This document shows positions 54,322 to 63,886 of a DNA stretch of 64,000 bases, piece after piece. The translations under genes were made by a program, and so were the position numbers. The stretch's first letter is position 1, and each line of letters starts with the position of its first letter. This DNA comes from Neptunomonas marina (GTDB taxonomy: Bacteria; Pseudomonadota; Gammaproteobacteria; Pseudomonadales; Balneatricaceae), in the NCBI RefSeq assembly GCF_004005935.1, contig NZ_SACQ01000002.1, forward strand, positions 310,001 through 374,000, read 5' to 3'. The notes under the pieces are model-generated. The model saw nothing but the letters and a program-made list of their open reading frames with translations. It was not told the DNA's origin and ran no database searches.

Positions 54322-54393
54322 GTCAGTCTCGCTCGATATGCGTTGTAGTAATATGCGCCGTTTGCGAAGGTCAAAAGATTCAGGCCAAGCCGC

Positions 54394-54900
54394 TTAGTAC
54401 CGATAGTAAATGGGTGTGTGCAGAATAAACGGGGTTCTGTACACCGGCTCTATTTGAGGCGTTTTCTCCGGCCAAAGATGAACTTTAGCCTGTTTTAATA
54501 CCGGAAATCGATACGTGTACTCGCCTATTTTGTCGGTCTCGGGAGCTGACACCGTGCCAAGAATAGTAATCGAACGGCCCGGTTTATAAATTTCACTGTC
54601 GAGAAAACCGTTCACGTAGGCTTTGAAACGACCCGCACTCTGGTCAGACCCCTTATTCGGATAAGCTGAACTATCTAGCTCAAAGTGCACCACCTCGATC
54701 ACAGTGTGCTCGGCAAGGTTCGTAACTGCAGCGATCGTACCACCCCAGCGCGCCATGACACCCTGCGAAGGCTGGGTTAGCGATTGCGCCTCTATGTAGC
54801 TCACCAGCGGCTGAGTTTGCTCAACGTCCACCGGCTTAGGCACGGATGAGCACCCGATCAACCCAAAAGCTAAGAGAAAACTGATGGCTAAACGCGTCAT
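54394..54900 (-). CDS. Slp family outer-membrane lipoprotein
   Basis: A 168-residue lipoprotein: signal peptide with lipobox LIGC (Cys17), then VARWGGTIAAVTNLAEHTVI-like Slp domain (here VMARWGGTIAAVTN), GRSITILGTVSAPETDKIGEY and VLKQAKVHLWPE. Slp proteins are starvation- or stress-induced outer-membrane lipoproteins of unclear function. Confidence 0.88.
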   Translation of the reverse strand: MTRLAISFLLAFGLIGCSSVPKPVDVEQTQPLVSYIEAQSLTQPSQGVMARWGGTIAAVTNLAEHTVIEVVHFELDSSAYPNKGSDQSAGRFKAYVNGFLDSEIYKPGRSITILGTVSAPETDKIGEYTYRFPVLKQAKVHLWPEKTPQIEPVYRTPFILHTPIYYRY

Positions 54901-55032
54901 AATAGATCCTCCTGTGATGGCTCAACGGCATCGCTGCTGCTCACCCTCTGGGTAAGGAATGCACAGCGAGCAGTTGAGACTTACAAAAATCGGTTTAGAC
55001 TTAAATCATAATACGATGTAACGAGGTATAAC

Positions 55033-55203
55033 ATGAGTAACCCCGAGCGCCCCACACCACCTGGCGATTATGAGTGTTGCGAGTCAGGCTGCGAGCCATG
55101 CGTCTGGGACACCTACTACGCTGAGTTAAACGCTTGGCAAGCAAAACAAGCGGCGACAACAAAAACAGAAGAGTCTGCCTCCAATGATGAGACACGCAGC
55201 TAG
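55033..55203 (+). CDS. Oxidoreductase-like domain protein, cysteine-rich small protein
   Basis: A 56-residue protein whose first 40 residues match the oxidoreductase-like N-terminal family (PF09791): PPGDYECCESGCEPCVWDTYY, with four closely spaced cysteines. In eukaryotes the module is found in mitochondrial oxidoreductase-like proteins; bacterial versions are free-standing and uncharacterised. ACGAGG precedes the ATG. It overlaps the next gene by 20 bases. Confidence 0.8.
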   Translation: MSNPERPTPPGDYECCESGCEPCVWDTYYAELNAWQAKQAATTKTEESASNDETRS

Positions 55204-55993
55204 ACTAACGCTCATTAGCTTGCTGCTCTGGGCTAACGCTGTGGCCGCAGATGCACCCACCAAGATAACGGTTATTGGAGATCAAAGTTATCCACCCTTC
55301 TCCTTTTTAGACGAGGGAAAACCAAGCGGTATCTATGTCGACGTACTCACAAAGGTGTTCGCTCAGTTGCCAGAGTACGATATCGATATCATGATGATGC
55401 CTTGGCGGCGGGGCTTGGCAGAGATTAAAAATAGCCGAGCTCTCGCGATCTTCCCACCCTACTACTTCCCAAAAGAGCGACCCTATATTGGTGCGTACTC
55501 CATCCCCATCTTAACCGAGCATGTGGTCTTGATGTGCGATTCCAGCCGCGTGAGCGGTACCCAGACACTCATCTGGCCGCAAGACTTTAAGCGCAAACGC
55601 ATTACGGCCAACAAGGGCTATCTCCTCACACCAGACTTTCTACAGAGCATCGCCACTAACCGTATTACCCATATCGAAGTTTCTGGTGCACGCAGTGCTA
55701 TCCATATGATGTTACTAAACCGAGCCGACTGCTTTATGCATGCAGAGCTACCTACGCGATGGGAGCTTGACCAGCTGACGAAAGAACAACCCGAGCTCGA
55801 AAAAAAGCTGACAACGCTTAACTTTACCGGCACCCAAATTGGCCAATCGGGCCACCTCGGTTACAGCGCTGACACCGTTCGTTACCCCTTTCGTGACCAG
55901 TTTCGAGCAAAAGTGGATCGCGTGTTAAAAGCACTCATAGCGAACGGCGAGATACAAAGCATCATCGACCGTTATCGCAATCAGCTACCCTAA
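55184..55993 (+). CDS. Periplasmic substrate-binding protein, family 3-like
   Basis: A 269-residue exported protein (signal to about AVAADA) with the family 3 solute-binding fold: DQSYPPFSFLDEGKPSGIYVD, MMMPWRRGLAEIKN and LIANGEIQSIIDRYRNQ. It lacks an adjacent permease or ATPase, so it may be an orphan sensor or binding protein. Its start lies inside the preceding cysteine-rich gene. It is followed by the DnaA-box cluster. Confidence 0.85.
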   Translation: MMRHAARLTLISLLLWANAVAADAPTKITVIGDQSYPPFSFLDEGKPSGIYVDVLTKVFAQLPEYDIDIMMMPWRRGLAEIKNSRALAIFPPYYFPKERPYIGAYSIPILTEHVVLMCDSSRVSGTQTLIWPQDFKRKRITANKGYLLTPDFLQSIATNRITHIEVSGARSAIHMMLLNRADCFMHAELPTRWELDQLTKEQPELEKKLTTLNFTGTQIGQSGHLGYSADTVRYPFRDQFRAKVDRVLKALIANGEIQSIIDRYRNQLP

Positions 55994-56101
55994 CGACTCA
56001 CAAAGCAGCTTGATAAATGCACGCCTCATAATGTTAATAACGCAGTCAAACTACGTGCATAACCTATGGAAAAACGGGGATAACAATAATCATATCCGTT
56101 G

Positions 56102-56265
56102 TTATTCACAAAGTAGCGTTAAATAGTTATCAACACCTTACTCTATTGATAACGGACACTTAACGAGGCCCATTACGCTTATACACATTATTCCCAGCAT
56201 ATACACAAGGTTTATCCACTTTTTCTATTGAGGTCTTGCTGTATCGCCGCCGATATTGTGGATAG
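56102..56265. promoter_or_regulatory. Cluster of DnaA-box-like sequences
   Basis: Exact TTATNCACA boxes at 56102-56110 (TTATTCACA) and 56179-56187 (TTATACACA), near matches TTATCAACA at 56127, ATATACACA at 56199, TTATCCACT at 56212 and, reversed, TGTGGATAG at 56257. The flanking 55994-56211 is AT-rich with no gene seen. No dnaA, gidA or rpmH is nearby, so a titration site or an unusual origin are both possible. Confidence 0.5.
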
Positions 56266-57237
56266 GTCTAACTTCACATGTCCATCATCCGGCAATGGTC
56301 GGCACAATCGCATCGCATGCAAACCTGATCGAGCTGTGAATAACCCCGCACCAATACCTTGTCCAATACGTGCAGATACCGCACCGCTCAATGACCCACC
56401 CAACACGTGAGTCCCTGCATGTATTGTGACTTCGCTCAAACCCGCAAACGCAATGTTGTGCAGCACGCCTTTGAGTAACTGCCACTGCGCGGTTGCCCCC
56501 GCAGAGATACCATAAATTTCCGCAAGCTCACGGAGCATTCTCAAGTTACGCCATCCCACCAGCCACATATCAAAGGTGGCAAAGGGACTAACGGCGACCA
56601 AGACCCCCGAGTGGACGCTATAGCGCTGAATACAGCGTTTTGCGGCCTCATCTTGTTGCGTCAGCCCGTGTGCTGATAGATAACGCACAACCTCTTTGTC
56701 ATTGTAAGCGCTATCAAGTTGGTGGACTGCTGCAAGAAACTCCTGCTTAGCGCCCCGGGTATTATCTTGATAGTGAGCTTCGATCGTTTTGATCAACTGG
56801 ATGGCCTCACCTTGGCCTTCTGTCATTTGCTGTGCGCGTGCCCGAATATCCTCGCGTGCTTTTAACTGCCGCAGCCCTCGCATCCCTTGCAACAACCACA
56901 TGCCTGCGCTGACAACCGCCGTCGTCACAACAGCAACCGCCGCATAACCCACCGTCACATGAAGCGAAAATGCCCAATCAACCAAGCGGTTCACTTCGCT
57001 CACAACGGCAGCAAAGAGGACGACACCTGCCGACAACGCAAACACTTTACGCCAACGCGATTTCCGCACTCGTACGGCAGGTTCGCGCTCCACCTTGGGG
57101 GCTTCTTCGGTGACCGATACCACTTGCTCCACAGGCACTTCGCGCGCGTGAGCAAACGACTCCTCCTGCGCTGGTTGGTGATCGACCTGATCAAGCGGGA
57201 TATCAACAGGGGCTTGCCATTGCTTTTTGTCCGACAT
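56212..57237 (-). CDS. ycjF: YcjF-like DUF697 membrane protein
   Basis: A 341-residue protein of the YcjF/TIGR01620 family with a charged N-terminus, two transmembrane helices (about 70-90 and 96-118), and the C-terminal DUF697 helices (VSPFATFDMWLVGWRNLRML, GISAGATAQWQLLKGVLHNI). It is paired with YcjX, whose stop overlaps this start by one base; both are part of a stress-associated pair of unclear function. Confidence 0.88.
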   Translation of the reverse strand: MSDKKQWQAPVDIPLDQVDHQPAQEESFAHAREVPVEQVVSVTEEAPKVEREPAVRVRKSRWRKVFALSAGVVLFAAVVSEVNRLVDWAFSLHVTVGYAAVAVVTTAVVSAGMWLLQGMRGLRQLKAREDIRARAQQMTEGQGEAIQLIKTIEAHYQDNTRGAKQEFLAAVHQLDSAYNDKEVVRYLSAHGLTQQDEAAKRCIQRYSVHSGVLVAVSPFATFDMWLVGWRNLRMLRELAEIYGISAGATAQWQLLKGVLHNIAFAGLSEVTIHAGTHVLGGSLSGAVSARIGQGIGAGLFTARSGLHAMRLCRPLPDDGHVKLDLSTISAAIQQDLNRKSG

Positions 57238-58670
57238 TAAAACAGGTCTCCTAATAGATACTCGATCGCCTGATCGAGGCGAATATGGTGCTCAGGCCGT
57301 AGTTGCTGCATTGGTAGCTTACGCGGCGCAAAATCAACAAAGCGAAAACGCTGACTGTGCCAATCTTTCTCTGTGGGTAGCTCAATAGGCACCTCGCCTG
57401 GAAATAGTGCCACGGGCTCACCACTCGCTTTCTTATAACCCTTCAAGCACGAGATCGTCTGTCCATCTAACACCGCTTCAGCCGCTTCGGTAGAGCGCAC
57501 CGATGCCAACGCCATACAGGTGGTCTCTATCCCTTCAAACTGCATCTCCCGTCGAGCATCCGCGATAATTAGTTCAAGAAAGCGATCGAGGTTGTGGTGC
57601 TGATTCGCTGTGACATGATCAGCTTTGGTCGATGCAAAGAGAACCTTATCGATACGCGGACTCAACAAGCGCCGTAAAAACCCAGATGGACCATAATTGA
57701 AGCTTTGCAACACATCCGTTACAGCCAAGCGCATATCATCAAAACATTGCTGCCCCTTGTTTAATGTCTTCAAACAATCCACAAGCACCACTTGGCGATC
57801 GAAACGGGCAAAATGCTCGCGATAAAAGCGCTTGATAACCTGCTCACGGTAATCAAGATAACGCTGCTCCATGACTCGATAGCCACTGTTATCCTCAAGT
57901 GTCCCAGCCGGTTTCGTCGCGATCAGTGGAAATAGCTCGATGAGTGTGTCGTTCTCTAACTCAGCAGGCAGCACCGCCCGCCCGGGCTGAATGACACTCA
58001 TGCCGTACTGCTCACTGCGAAAGAGGTGGAGCAACTTAACGTATTCACGATTCAAAATACTTAGTTGCGCCTGATCGACCGGCTGCGACCAATCGATTGC
58101 CGCTTGAGCCGCCAGCCAATCAGCTGCCAGAGCGGCGCGCGGCGCCAAGGCAAAGAGCTCCCGCTGCTCACTGCACCACTGCTCGAAGGACTTATGCAGC
58201 AACGGCAGATCGAGCAGCCACTCTCCGGGGTAATCGATAATATCGACATACAACGTTGCTATATCACTGACTAAACGCTGCAAACGGCTCGCGGGCCGGT
58301 AGCGTATCGCCAAACGGACTTCTGACAGGCCCGTTGTGGACGCTGGCCATGTGGGTGGCTCTGCCGCAAGGTTTTGCACCGCCGTTTGTAATGGAAACGC
58401 GTGGTCTTTATCCACAGGCAACAGCTTTACACTGATAATTTGGTCGCTACTTGATAGCGCAAAAAATGGTAACGACTCTCCCTTGTCAGATGCCAACAGA
58501 TGCTGAGTGAGTGCGGTAATAAACACCGTTTTTCCACTGCGGCTCATGCCCGTCACAGCAATACGCACATGACGATCTAACCCGTGCTCCAACACATCTT
58601 TAACCTGACCGTGCAGGTCATCTACCAGATCATCACCCAGTAGCCCCTTAAGGCGCTTTTTCAGACCCAT
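57237..58670 (-). CDS. ycjX: YcjX family P-loop NTPase
   Basis: A 477-residue DUF463 GTPase-like protein with a P-loop in VTGMSRSGKTVFITALTQHL, LYVDIIDYPGEWLLDLPLL, QVVLVDCLKTLNKGQQ and VLFASTKADHVT. E. coli YcjX binds GTP or GDP and is under heat-shock and phage-shock influence; partner YcjF follows. Full length. Confidence 0.93.
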   Translation of the reverse strand: MGLKKRLKGLLGDDLVDDLHGQVKDVLEHGLDRHVRIAVTGMSRSGKTVFITALTQHLLASDKGESLPFFALSSSDQIISVKLLPVDKDHAFPLQTAVQNLAAEPPTWPASTTGLSEVRLAIRYRPASRLQRLVSDIATLYVDIIDYPGEWLLDLPLLHKSFEQWCSEQRELFALAPRAALAADWLAAQAAIDWSQPVDQAQLSILNREYVKLLHLFRSEQYGMSVIQPGRAVLPAELENDTLIELFPLIATKPAGTLEDNSGYRVMEQRYLDYREQVIKRFYREHFARFDRQVVLVDCLKTLNKGQQCFDDMRLAVTDVLQSFNYGPSGFLRRLLSPRIDKVLFASTKADHVTANQHHNLDRFLELIIADARREMQFEGIETTCMALASVRSTEAAEAVLDGQTISCLKGYKKASGEPVALFPGEVPIELPTEKDWHSQRFRFVDFAPRKLPMQQLRPEHHIRLDQAIEYLLGDLF

Positions 58671-58798
58671 AAACCTTCCCTATAAGCTCATTACCCCTAG
58701 TGTGACAGAGTTAAAATGAATCGGTGCGAAAAACAGTGTTGCCTTTTCAGCTAAATCAGGAAAAGGCATGATGAGCACTTAAGCACTGGAGGTGATGT

Positions 58799-59185
58799 AT
58801 GAGTGAACAACCACAAGGGCGCCTGACAACCCGCACCGTAGCTATGCCCGCAGACACAAACCCGGCGGGCGATATTTTTGGTGGCTGGGTATTGTCACAG
58901 ATGGATATGGCAGCCGGTATCTGCGCCGGAGAGCGCGCTCAATGCCGCGTGGTAACCGTCGCGCTAGATAGCATGAGCTTCATCCGCCCCGTTAAGATTG
59001 GGGATATCTTAGGTGTTTATACCGAAGTCGAGTCCGTCGGCCGCACATCAATGAATATCCATGTGGAAGCATGGGTACGACGTGGACGCATCGGACACCG
59101 CGAGAAAGTAACAGAAGCGATTTTTAAATTTGTCGCGATTGATAGCGCAGGTAAACCCACACCAATCCCTGAGCTGGAAGAGTAA
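58799..59185 (+). CDS. yciA: Acyl-CoA thioesterase YciA
   Basis: A 128-residue hotdog-fold thioesterase of the YciA group: MPADTNPAGDIFGGWVLSQMD with the catalytic Asn/Asp, RVVTVALDSMSFIRPVKIGD and VGRTSMNIHVEAWVRR. YciA hydrolyses a broad range of acyl-CoAs. GGAGGTG precedes the ATG. Confidence 0.94.
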   Translation: MSEQPQGRLTTRTVAMPADTNPAGDIFGGWVLSQMDMAAGICAGERAQCRVVTVALDSMSFIRPVKIGDILGVYTEVESVGRTSMNIHVEAWVRRGRIGHREKVTEAIFKFVAIDSAGKPTPIPELEE

Positions 59186-59192
59186 TCATACT

Positions 59193-59248
59193 ACTGCGCG
59201 CCATTCTGCACGTTTCTAGTGTCCATAGATAACGTGCAAGTGCGCAGT
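59193..59248. other. Nested hairpin downstream of yciA
   Basis: ACTGCGC (59193-59199) pairs with GCGCAGT (59242-59248), and TGCACGTT (59207-59214) with AACGTGCA (59231-59238), giving a two-tier stem around a 16-base loop. No T run follows, so it is not a classic terminator. The rest of the gap to 59435 shows only a -10-like TAATAT near 59394. Confidence 0.55.
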
Positions 59249-59435
59249 TACCGCCATCACTAACCGGTAATTAATGCTCAACGCGCTACTCGATAGCCGC
59301 GACTAATCACCTTAGACATCAACTGATTAGACCGAACAGCGCGAATATCTCATCACATTTAATGGTTCATTAATGATGCAAGCGCCATACTGTAATATTA
59401 TCTGCTAAAACCTACCCACAGAACAGGAACAACTG

Positions 59436-60899
59436 GTGACCAACAAACTTAGGATGAGCTTCGCGTGGTCCTTCGCTTCGCGCTACTTAGTAATCTCATT
59501 AAATTTTGTTTCTGTGATTGTGCTGGCTCGTTTATTAACGCCAGAAGAGATCGGGATATTCTCTATCGCAGTTGCTCTGCTCGCTATCGGGCAAGTCATT
59601 CGTGATTTCGGTATTTCAGATTATATTATCCTCGAAAAAGATCTCACCAAATCGAAGTTGGCATCCGCCTTTACGATATCGTTATCGATCTGTTACTCCC
59701 TTGTTGCGCTCTTCTACTTCCTCAAAGGACCGATCGCCAGCTATTACGGCCGGCCAGAGATCGAGGATGTTATTTCGCTACTGCTAATTAACTTTTTGCT
59801 CATTCCGTTTGGCACACTGACACTCTCAGTATTAAAGCGTGAGATGCAGTTTCAAAAGCTAATGCTGGTTGAGGTGAGTTCTACAGTCGTTAACTGTACC
59901 GTCTCCATCAGCCTAGCTTATCTGGGCTTTAGTTATATGAGTTTGGGATGGGCCGCTATCTCAGGCACCGCGACCACGATTGCGCTACTCATCTTCTTTA
60001 GACCTGCCATCATTCCCTGGCTTCCCGGTTTTAGATCCATTCCTGCGGTTATCTCTTTTGGCTGGAAGATGAGCTGGTCATATATCGCTAACCACCTAAC
60101 CCGCTCGGCACCTGAGATCATTGTTGGTAAAGCAATTGATGCACAAGCCGTCGCTTTACTTGGTAAAGGTCTGGCAACCACTAGCATGTTTACTGATCTG
60201 GTGTATCAGGGGATGCTGCAAGTCATACAGCCATATTTCGCGCAAATTAAGCATAGTGATGGAGACCTGAAAGGCGTATTTTTCTACTCGACAACAGCGC
60301 TTACCGCCGTCGCATGGCCATTCTTTAGCTTCTTCATTTTAATGTCCGATGAAGTCGTATTGTTCCTTTTCGGTGATCAATGGACCGCTTCTGCACCATT
60401 ACTGCAGCTCGCGTCATTGGCGGCGATGATCTATTTCAGTATTACGCTGACAGAGCGAATTCTAGTGACCCAAGGTAAAACAGGGAAAGTCGCTCAGCTG
60501 CACACCTTCTATCTGATCATCACCATCATTTTACTTATCATCACAGCGCAGATCAGCTTGTATGCAGTCGCCGCGGCGTTTGTTGCTGAAAAGGCGATTC
60601 GTGCCATTATTCTCTATCGCGAACTAGGCAAATGTATGTCAGTTACCCTCGCTGACTTTAAGCCCATGTTTGTACAAAGTGGCGGTGTCACCTTGCTCTG
60701 TATCGCAACAATCGTAGCGATCCAGTTCAGCGGTATCACGGCCACATGGAATGAGTTTTGGTCCCTGCTATTAACAGGTATCTGCTTTGTAGCCGCATGG
60801 TTAGGTGGCCTCTATCTGTTCCGCCACCCGCTCCATACCGAGGTTACCAATATTGTGCTAACCGTGAAGCAACGCATTCTCAAACAGGCGGCGAGCTAA
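59436..60899 (+). CDS. Oligosaccharide flippase (Wzx/polysaccharide biosynthesis type)
   Basis: A 487-residue MOP-superfamily membrane protein with about 12-14 hydrophobic segments. It starts MTNKLRMSFAWSFASRYLVI at a GTG and has RLLTPEEIGIFSIAVALLA and GDQWTASAPLLQLASLAAMI, typical of Polysacc_synt_3 flippases such as WzxC. It probably moves a lipid-linked polysaccharide unit across the inner membrane, but no glycosyltransferase gene adjoins it. The GTG start is preceded by ACAGGAAC. Confidence 0.88.
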   Translation: MTNKLRMSFAWSFASRYLVISLNFVSVIVLARLLTPEEIGIFSIAVALLAIGQVIRDFGISDYIILEKDLTKSKLASAFTISLSICYSLVALFYFLKGPIASYYGRPEIEDVISLLLINFLLIPFGTLTLSVLKREMQFQKLMLVEVSSTVVNCTVSISLAYLGFSYMSLGWAAISGTATTIALLIFFRPAIIPWLPGFRSIPAVISFGWKMSWSYIANHLTRSAPEIIVGKAIDAQAVALLGKGLATTSMFTDLVYQGMLQVIQPYFAQIKHSDGDLKGVFFYSTTALTAVAWPFFSFFILMSDEVVLFLFGDQWTASAPLLQLASLAAMIYFSITLTERILVTQGKTGKVAQLHTFYLIITIILLIITAQISLYAVAAAFVAEKAIRAIILYRELGKCMSVTLADFKPMFVQSGGVTLLCIATIVAIQFSGITATWNEFWSLLLTGICFVAAWLGGLYLFRHPLHTEVTNIVLTVKQRILKQAAS

Positions 60900-61003
60900 C
60901 GTTAGGTCGTCGCATTTTTTCTACAAATTGCCCGAGCTGTACTATCTTTTGTTCTGTGTGTACGCCTTACACAGCAGTCATAAGATAATAAGAGGATCAT
61001 CGG

Positions 61004-62497
61004 GTGATCACGACATCGCAACGCGCCCATCTTCATGATGGTATCGCGCTCCTACTGTTCGCCATTTACGGGATGCAGGTGTGTCCCTTTTTGGACTCCC
61101 TTACCCCGTTGCAATTGTTCCTCCCTATCTTGCTGGTGTTTGCTGGAAAAAGTCTTGCTCGACACTATGTCACCCGCTACATAGAACGCCGCCCTCTCGC
61201 AGAGCAGGTGCGGGTACAGTTCAAGACAGATCTTGGGCTTTTCTTGATCGCAGGTGCGGTACTCGCTAGCTACAACAGCATTGTGTATAGCTTCCCCTTA
61301 GAAAGCACCGGTAAAGTCATGATTGGCATGTTGGTGCTCGGATTCTTTATCGCTTGCGATTTAGCACTCTATCGTGAATATACGATCGCAGAACAACTGC
61401 GCGCGAGCCAACAAAGCTTGCCGCTATCGGCCTCACACTTTCCTATCAGCCGCAAGTTCACACTGTTCGCATCTGCCTGTGCATTTGCTGTTGTCGGTGT
61501 TGTCTTTTTGGTGATCAACAAAGACCTTGAGTGGCTGATCCATACCGGTGATAAAATCCCACTGAGCACCTCGCAGCGCTATATTCTGACGGAGATATTC
61601 TTTATTGTTGCAGCGGTTATGGGCTATGTGCTCGCCATTATTTTAGGTTACTCACGCAACTTAAAGCGCTTCCTATCTTTCCAACATGAGGCCCTCAGCC
61701 AAGTGGCAGAAGGATCGCTCGATGTGCATGTGCCGGTTGCGTCCAACGATGAGTTTGGCCACATCGCTGCCAGCACTAACGCGACCATTGCGAAGCTCGC
61801 CGACCGTACTCAAGAGCTACATAAGACGCGTGATGTCAGTATTTTAGGTTTAGCAACACTCGCAGAGACCCGCGATAACGAGACAGGCGCCCATATCATC
61901 CGCACTCAGCACTATGTGCGTGCTTTAGCAAATCAGCTTAAAACAGAACCCGCATTTGCCGAGCAGCTCACTGACGAGGTGATCGACCTCCTATACAAAT
62001 CGGCACCACTGCATGATGTGGGCAAAGTCGGTATCCCCGACGCGATCTTACTGAAACCCGGCAAGCTGACAGATGATGAGTTTGCGATTATGAAGCAACA
62101 CGCCCAGATCGGTGCAGATGCGCTATGGAAAGCAGAGCAGCAGTTGGGCAGTAACTCGTTCCTGCGTTTGGCACGCGAAATTAGCCTCACCCACCACGAG
62201 AAGTGGGATGGCAGTGGTTATCCACAAGGACTCACAGGCAACGATATCCCTTTGGCGGGCCGCTTGATGGCGCTCGCGGATGTCTACGACGCGCTGATCT
62301 CTAAACGTGTGTACAAACCAGCCTTCTCTCACGATAAAGCCAAGTCGATTATCCTCGAAGGTCGAGGCAGCCACTTTGACCCAGCCATTGTGGATGCTTT
62401 TTTAGCCACCGAGGCAGACTTTATCTCGATCGCGAAAACGTATGCTGATACCGAAACAACTGAGGAGGAAACCTCTGCACCGCTACAACCAGCCTAG
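61004..62497 (+). CDS. Membrane HD-GYP domain protein
   Basis: A 497-residue protein with about six N-terminal transmembrane helices (to about 220), a HAMP-like linker (SQVAEGSLDVHVPVASNDEF) and a C-terminal HD-GYP phosphodiesterase (GAHIIRTQHYVRAL, HDVGKVGIPDAILLKPGKLT, THHEKWDGSGYPQGL). HD-GYP enzymes hydrolyse cyclic di-GMP or related dinucleotides; the GYP motif is intact. GTG start. Its 3' end overlaps by 15 bases that of the convergent transporter gene. Confidence 0.9.
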   Translation: MITTSQRAHLHDGIALLLFAIYGMQVCPFLDSLTPLQLFLPILLVFAGKSLARHYVTRYIERRPLAEQVRVQFKTDLGLFLIAGAVLASYNSIVYSFPLESTGKVMIGMLVLGFFIACDLALYREYTIAEQLRASQQSLPLSASHFPISRKFTLFASACAFAVVGVVFLVINKDLEWLIHTGDKIPLSTSQRYILTEIFFIVAAVMGYVLAIILGYSRNLKRFLSFQHEALSQVAEGSLDVHVPVASNDEFGHIAASTNATIAKLADRTQELHKTRDVSILGLATLAETRDNETGAHIIRTQHYVRALANQLKTEPAFAEQLTDEVIDLLYKSAPLHDVGKVGIPDAILLKPGKLTDDEFAIMKQHAQIGADALWKAEQQLGSNSFLRLAREISLTHHEKWDGSGYPQGLTGNDIPLAGRLMALADVYDALISKRVYKPAFSHDKAKSIILEGRGSHFDPAIVDAFLATEADFISIAKTYADTETTEEETSAPLQPA

Positions 62498-63886
62498 CAG
62501 CAGCCACCAGAGGTAGTTCAGCGGCCAAAGCAAAACCACACTCATGGCCGCCAGCACGAGCGTATACTTGAGCGCCAAACGCATCGGCACATTGGCCATG
62601 CTCAACGCCAGCAATAGCGGGCCTGACTCATAGGGAAAGAGGAAGGTCGATATACCCACCACCTGAGACATCAAAACCGCTTTCAACGGTAAGCCAGATG
62701 CTTGGGCAAACTCAGCTGCCACCGGCGTTAACACCGCCGGAATACCCGGCAGCCCCGCCACCACCCCAGAACTCATCGAAAGAAGTGATAACGAGAGATA
62801 GTTTTGTAATGGCTCATTGGGCGCAAGCGGTAAAACAGGCGCTAGTAAGTGCGCGAACCAAGCGCCTAAACTGCTATGATTGATCACCGCACCAATGCCT
62901 AAAATAGCGGCAATAAACAGCACCGTATTAAAGTTGAACTGCTCAGAGAACTGCTGCTTTGATACCAAGCCTATCCTCGGTAGCAACAAAATCACCGCCA
63001 CCGTTAACGCCACCCAAGCCGGAGAGAGTTGGTGGACACTATCGGTTAACCAGAACCCCAAGGCCACCAAAAGTAACCCCAACAGATAGATCTCGGTGCG
63101 CTGGAGCGGCTTGATCTCAGATTGCGTGGCCACCAACGAACCTGCCGGGAACATCTTGATAATCAGCCAGATAATAAGCACCGCTTTTAAGACGCCGAGT
63201 ACCGGAAAATGCAGCCACAGATACTCGGCATAACCCAACGTTAAACCATGCACCGTATCAGCCACGCCCACCAAAACCATATTGGGCACATTGGCAGGCA
63301 GCACAGCAAACGAGGGCACATGCGCGCCGAAGCCTGCAGCCAACGCCATACCGACATAGCCTTGTGATCCCGGCTTTAAGCCACAACGCTCTGCCAACAG
63401 CAGGACAATAGGCATCAACAGCACAATCCGCCCCATTGAAGATGGCATCAAAAATGCGAGACCGACCCCTAGCACAACCACCGCACTGGTCAGGCGCGTA
63501 TAACTCGAGGCAAACACCATCAGATAGCCACTAAGCCGCTGCCCAAGCCCGGTGGACTTTACCGCCATACCGATCACAAACCCGCTAATGATGAGCCAAG
63601 TTGCGCCAGCCGAAAACCCCGCAAAGACCACCTCAGCAGGGGCTATTGCAAAGAGCATTGCTGCCAAAAAGAACAGCAGCGCTATTAGGTAATCGGCCAC
63701 AACAGCTGTCGCCATCAACCCAAGAGCAGCCACCACCAGTGCAGCGCTCCAGCTTTGCTGCGTAGTCAGCCCAGCGGGTGCAATATACCCAAGCAGCAGG
63801 GCGCCGCTGACGATGATGATACTGGCCCAATGGGCAACAGAGAGCGGCCCTAACGCCGATAAAACCCCAGGTTTACGAGTCGACAT
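62483..63886 (-). CDS. DASS/SLC13 family anion permease
   Basis: A 467-residue membrane transporter of the divalent anion:sodium symporter family with about 12 hydrophobic segments. Visible marks include LMPSSMGRIVLLMPIVLLLA, ALGFWLTDSVHQLSPAWVA and the C-terminal GLPGIPAVLTPVAAEFA. Substrate (dicarboxylate, sulfate or another anion) cannot be told from sequence. Upstream, 63887-64000 holds only a possible ATG frame at 63968 running off the window. Confidence 0.88.
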   Translation of the reverse strand: MSTRKPGVLSALGPLSVAHWASIIIVSGALLLGYIAPAGLTTQQSWSAALVVAALGLMATAVVADYLIALLFFLAAMLFAIAPAEVVFAGFSAGATWLIISGFVIGMAVKSTGLGQRLSGYLMVFASSYTRLTSAVVVLGVGLAFLMPSSMGRIVLLMPIVLLLAERCGLKPGSQGYVGMALAAGFGAHVPSFAVLPANVPNMVLVGVADTVHGLTLGYAEYLWLHFPVLGVLKAVLIIWLIIKMFPAGSLVATQSEIKPLQRTEIYLLGLLLVALGFWLTDSVHQLSPAWVALTVAVILLLPRIGLVSKQQFSEQFNFNTVLFIAAILGIGAVINHSSLGAWFAHLLAPVLPLAPNEPLQNYLSLSLLSMSSGVVAGLPGIPAVLTPVAAEFAQASGLPLKAVLMSQVVGISTFLFPYESGPLLLALSMANVPMRLALKYTLVLAAMSVVLLWPLNYLWWLLLGWL

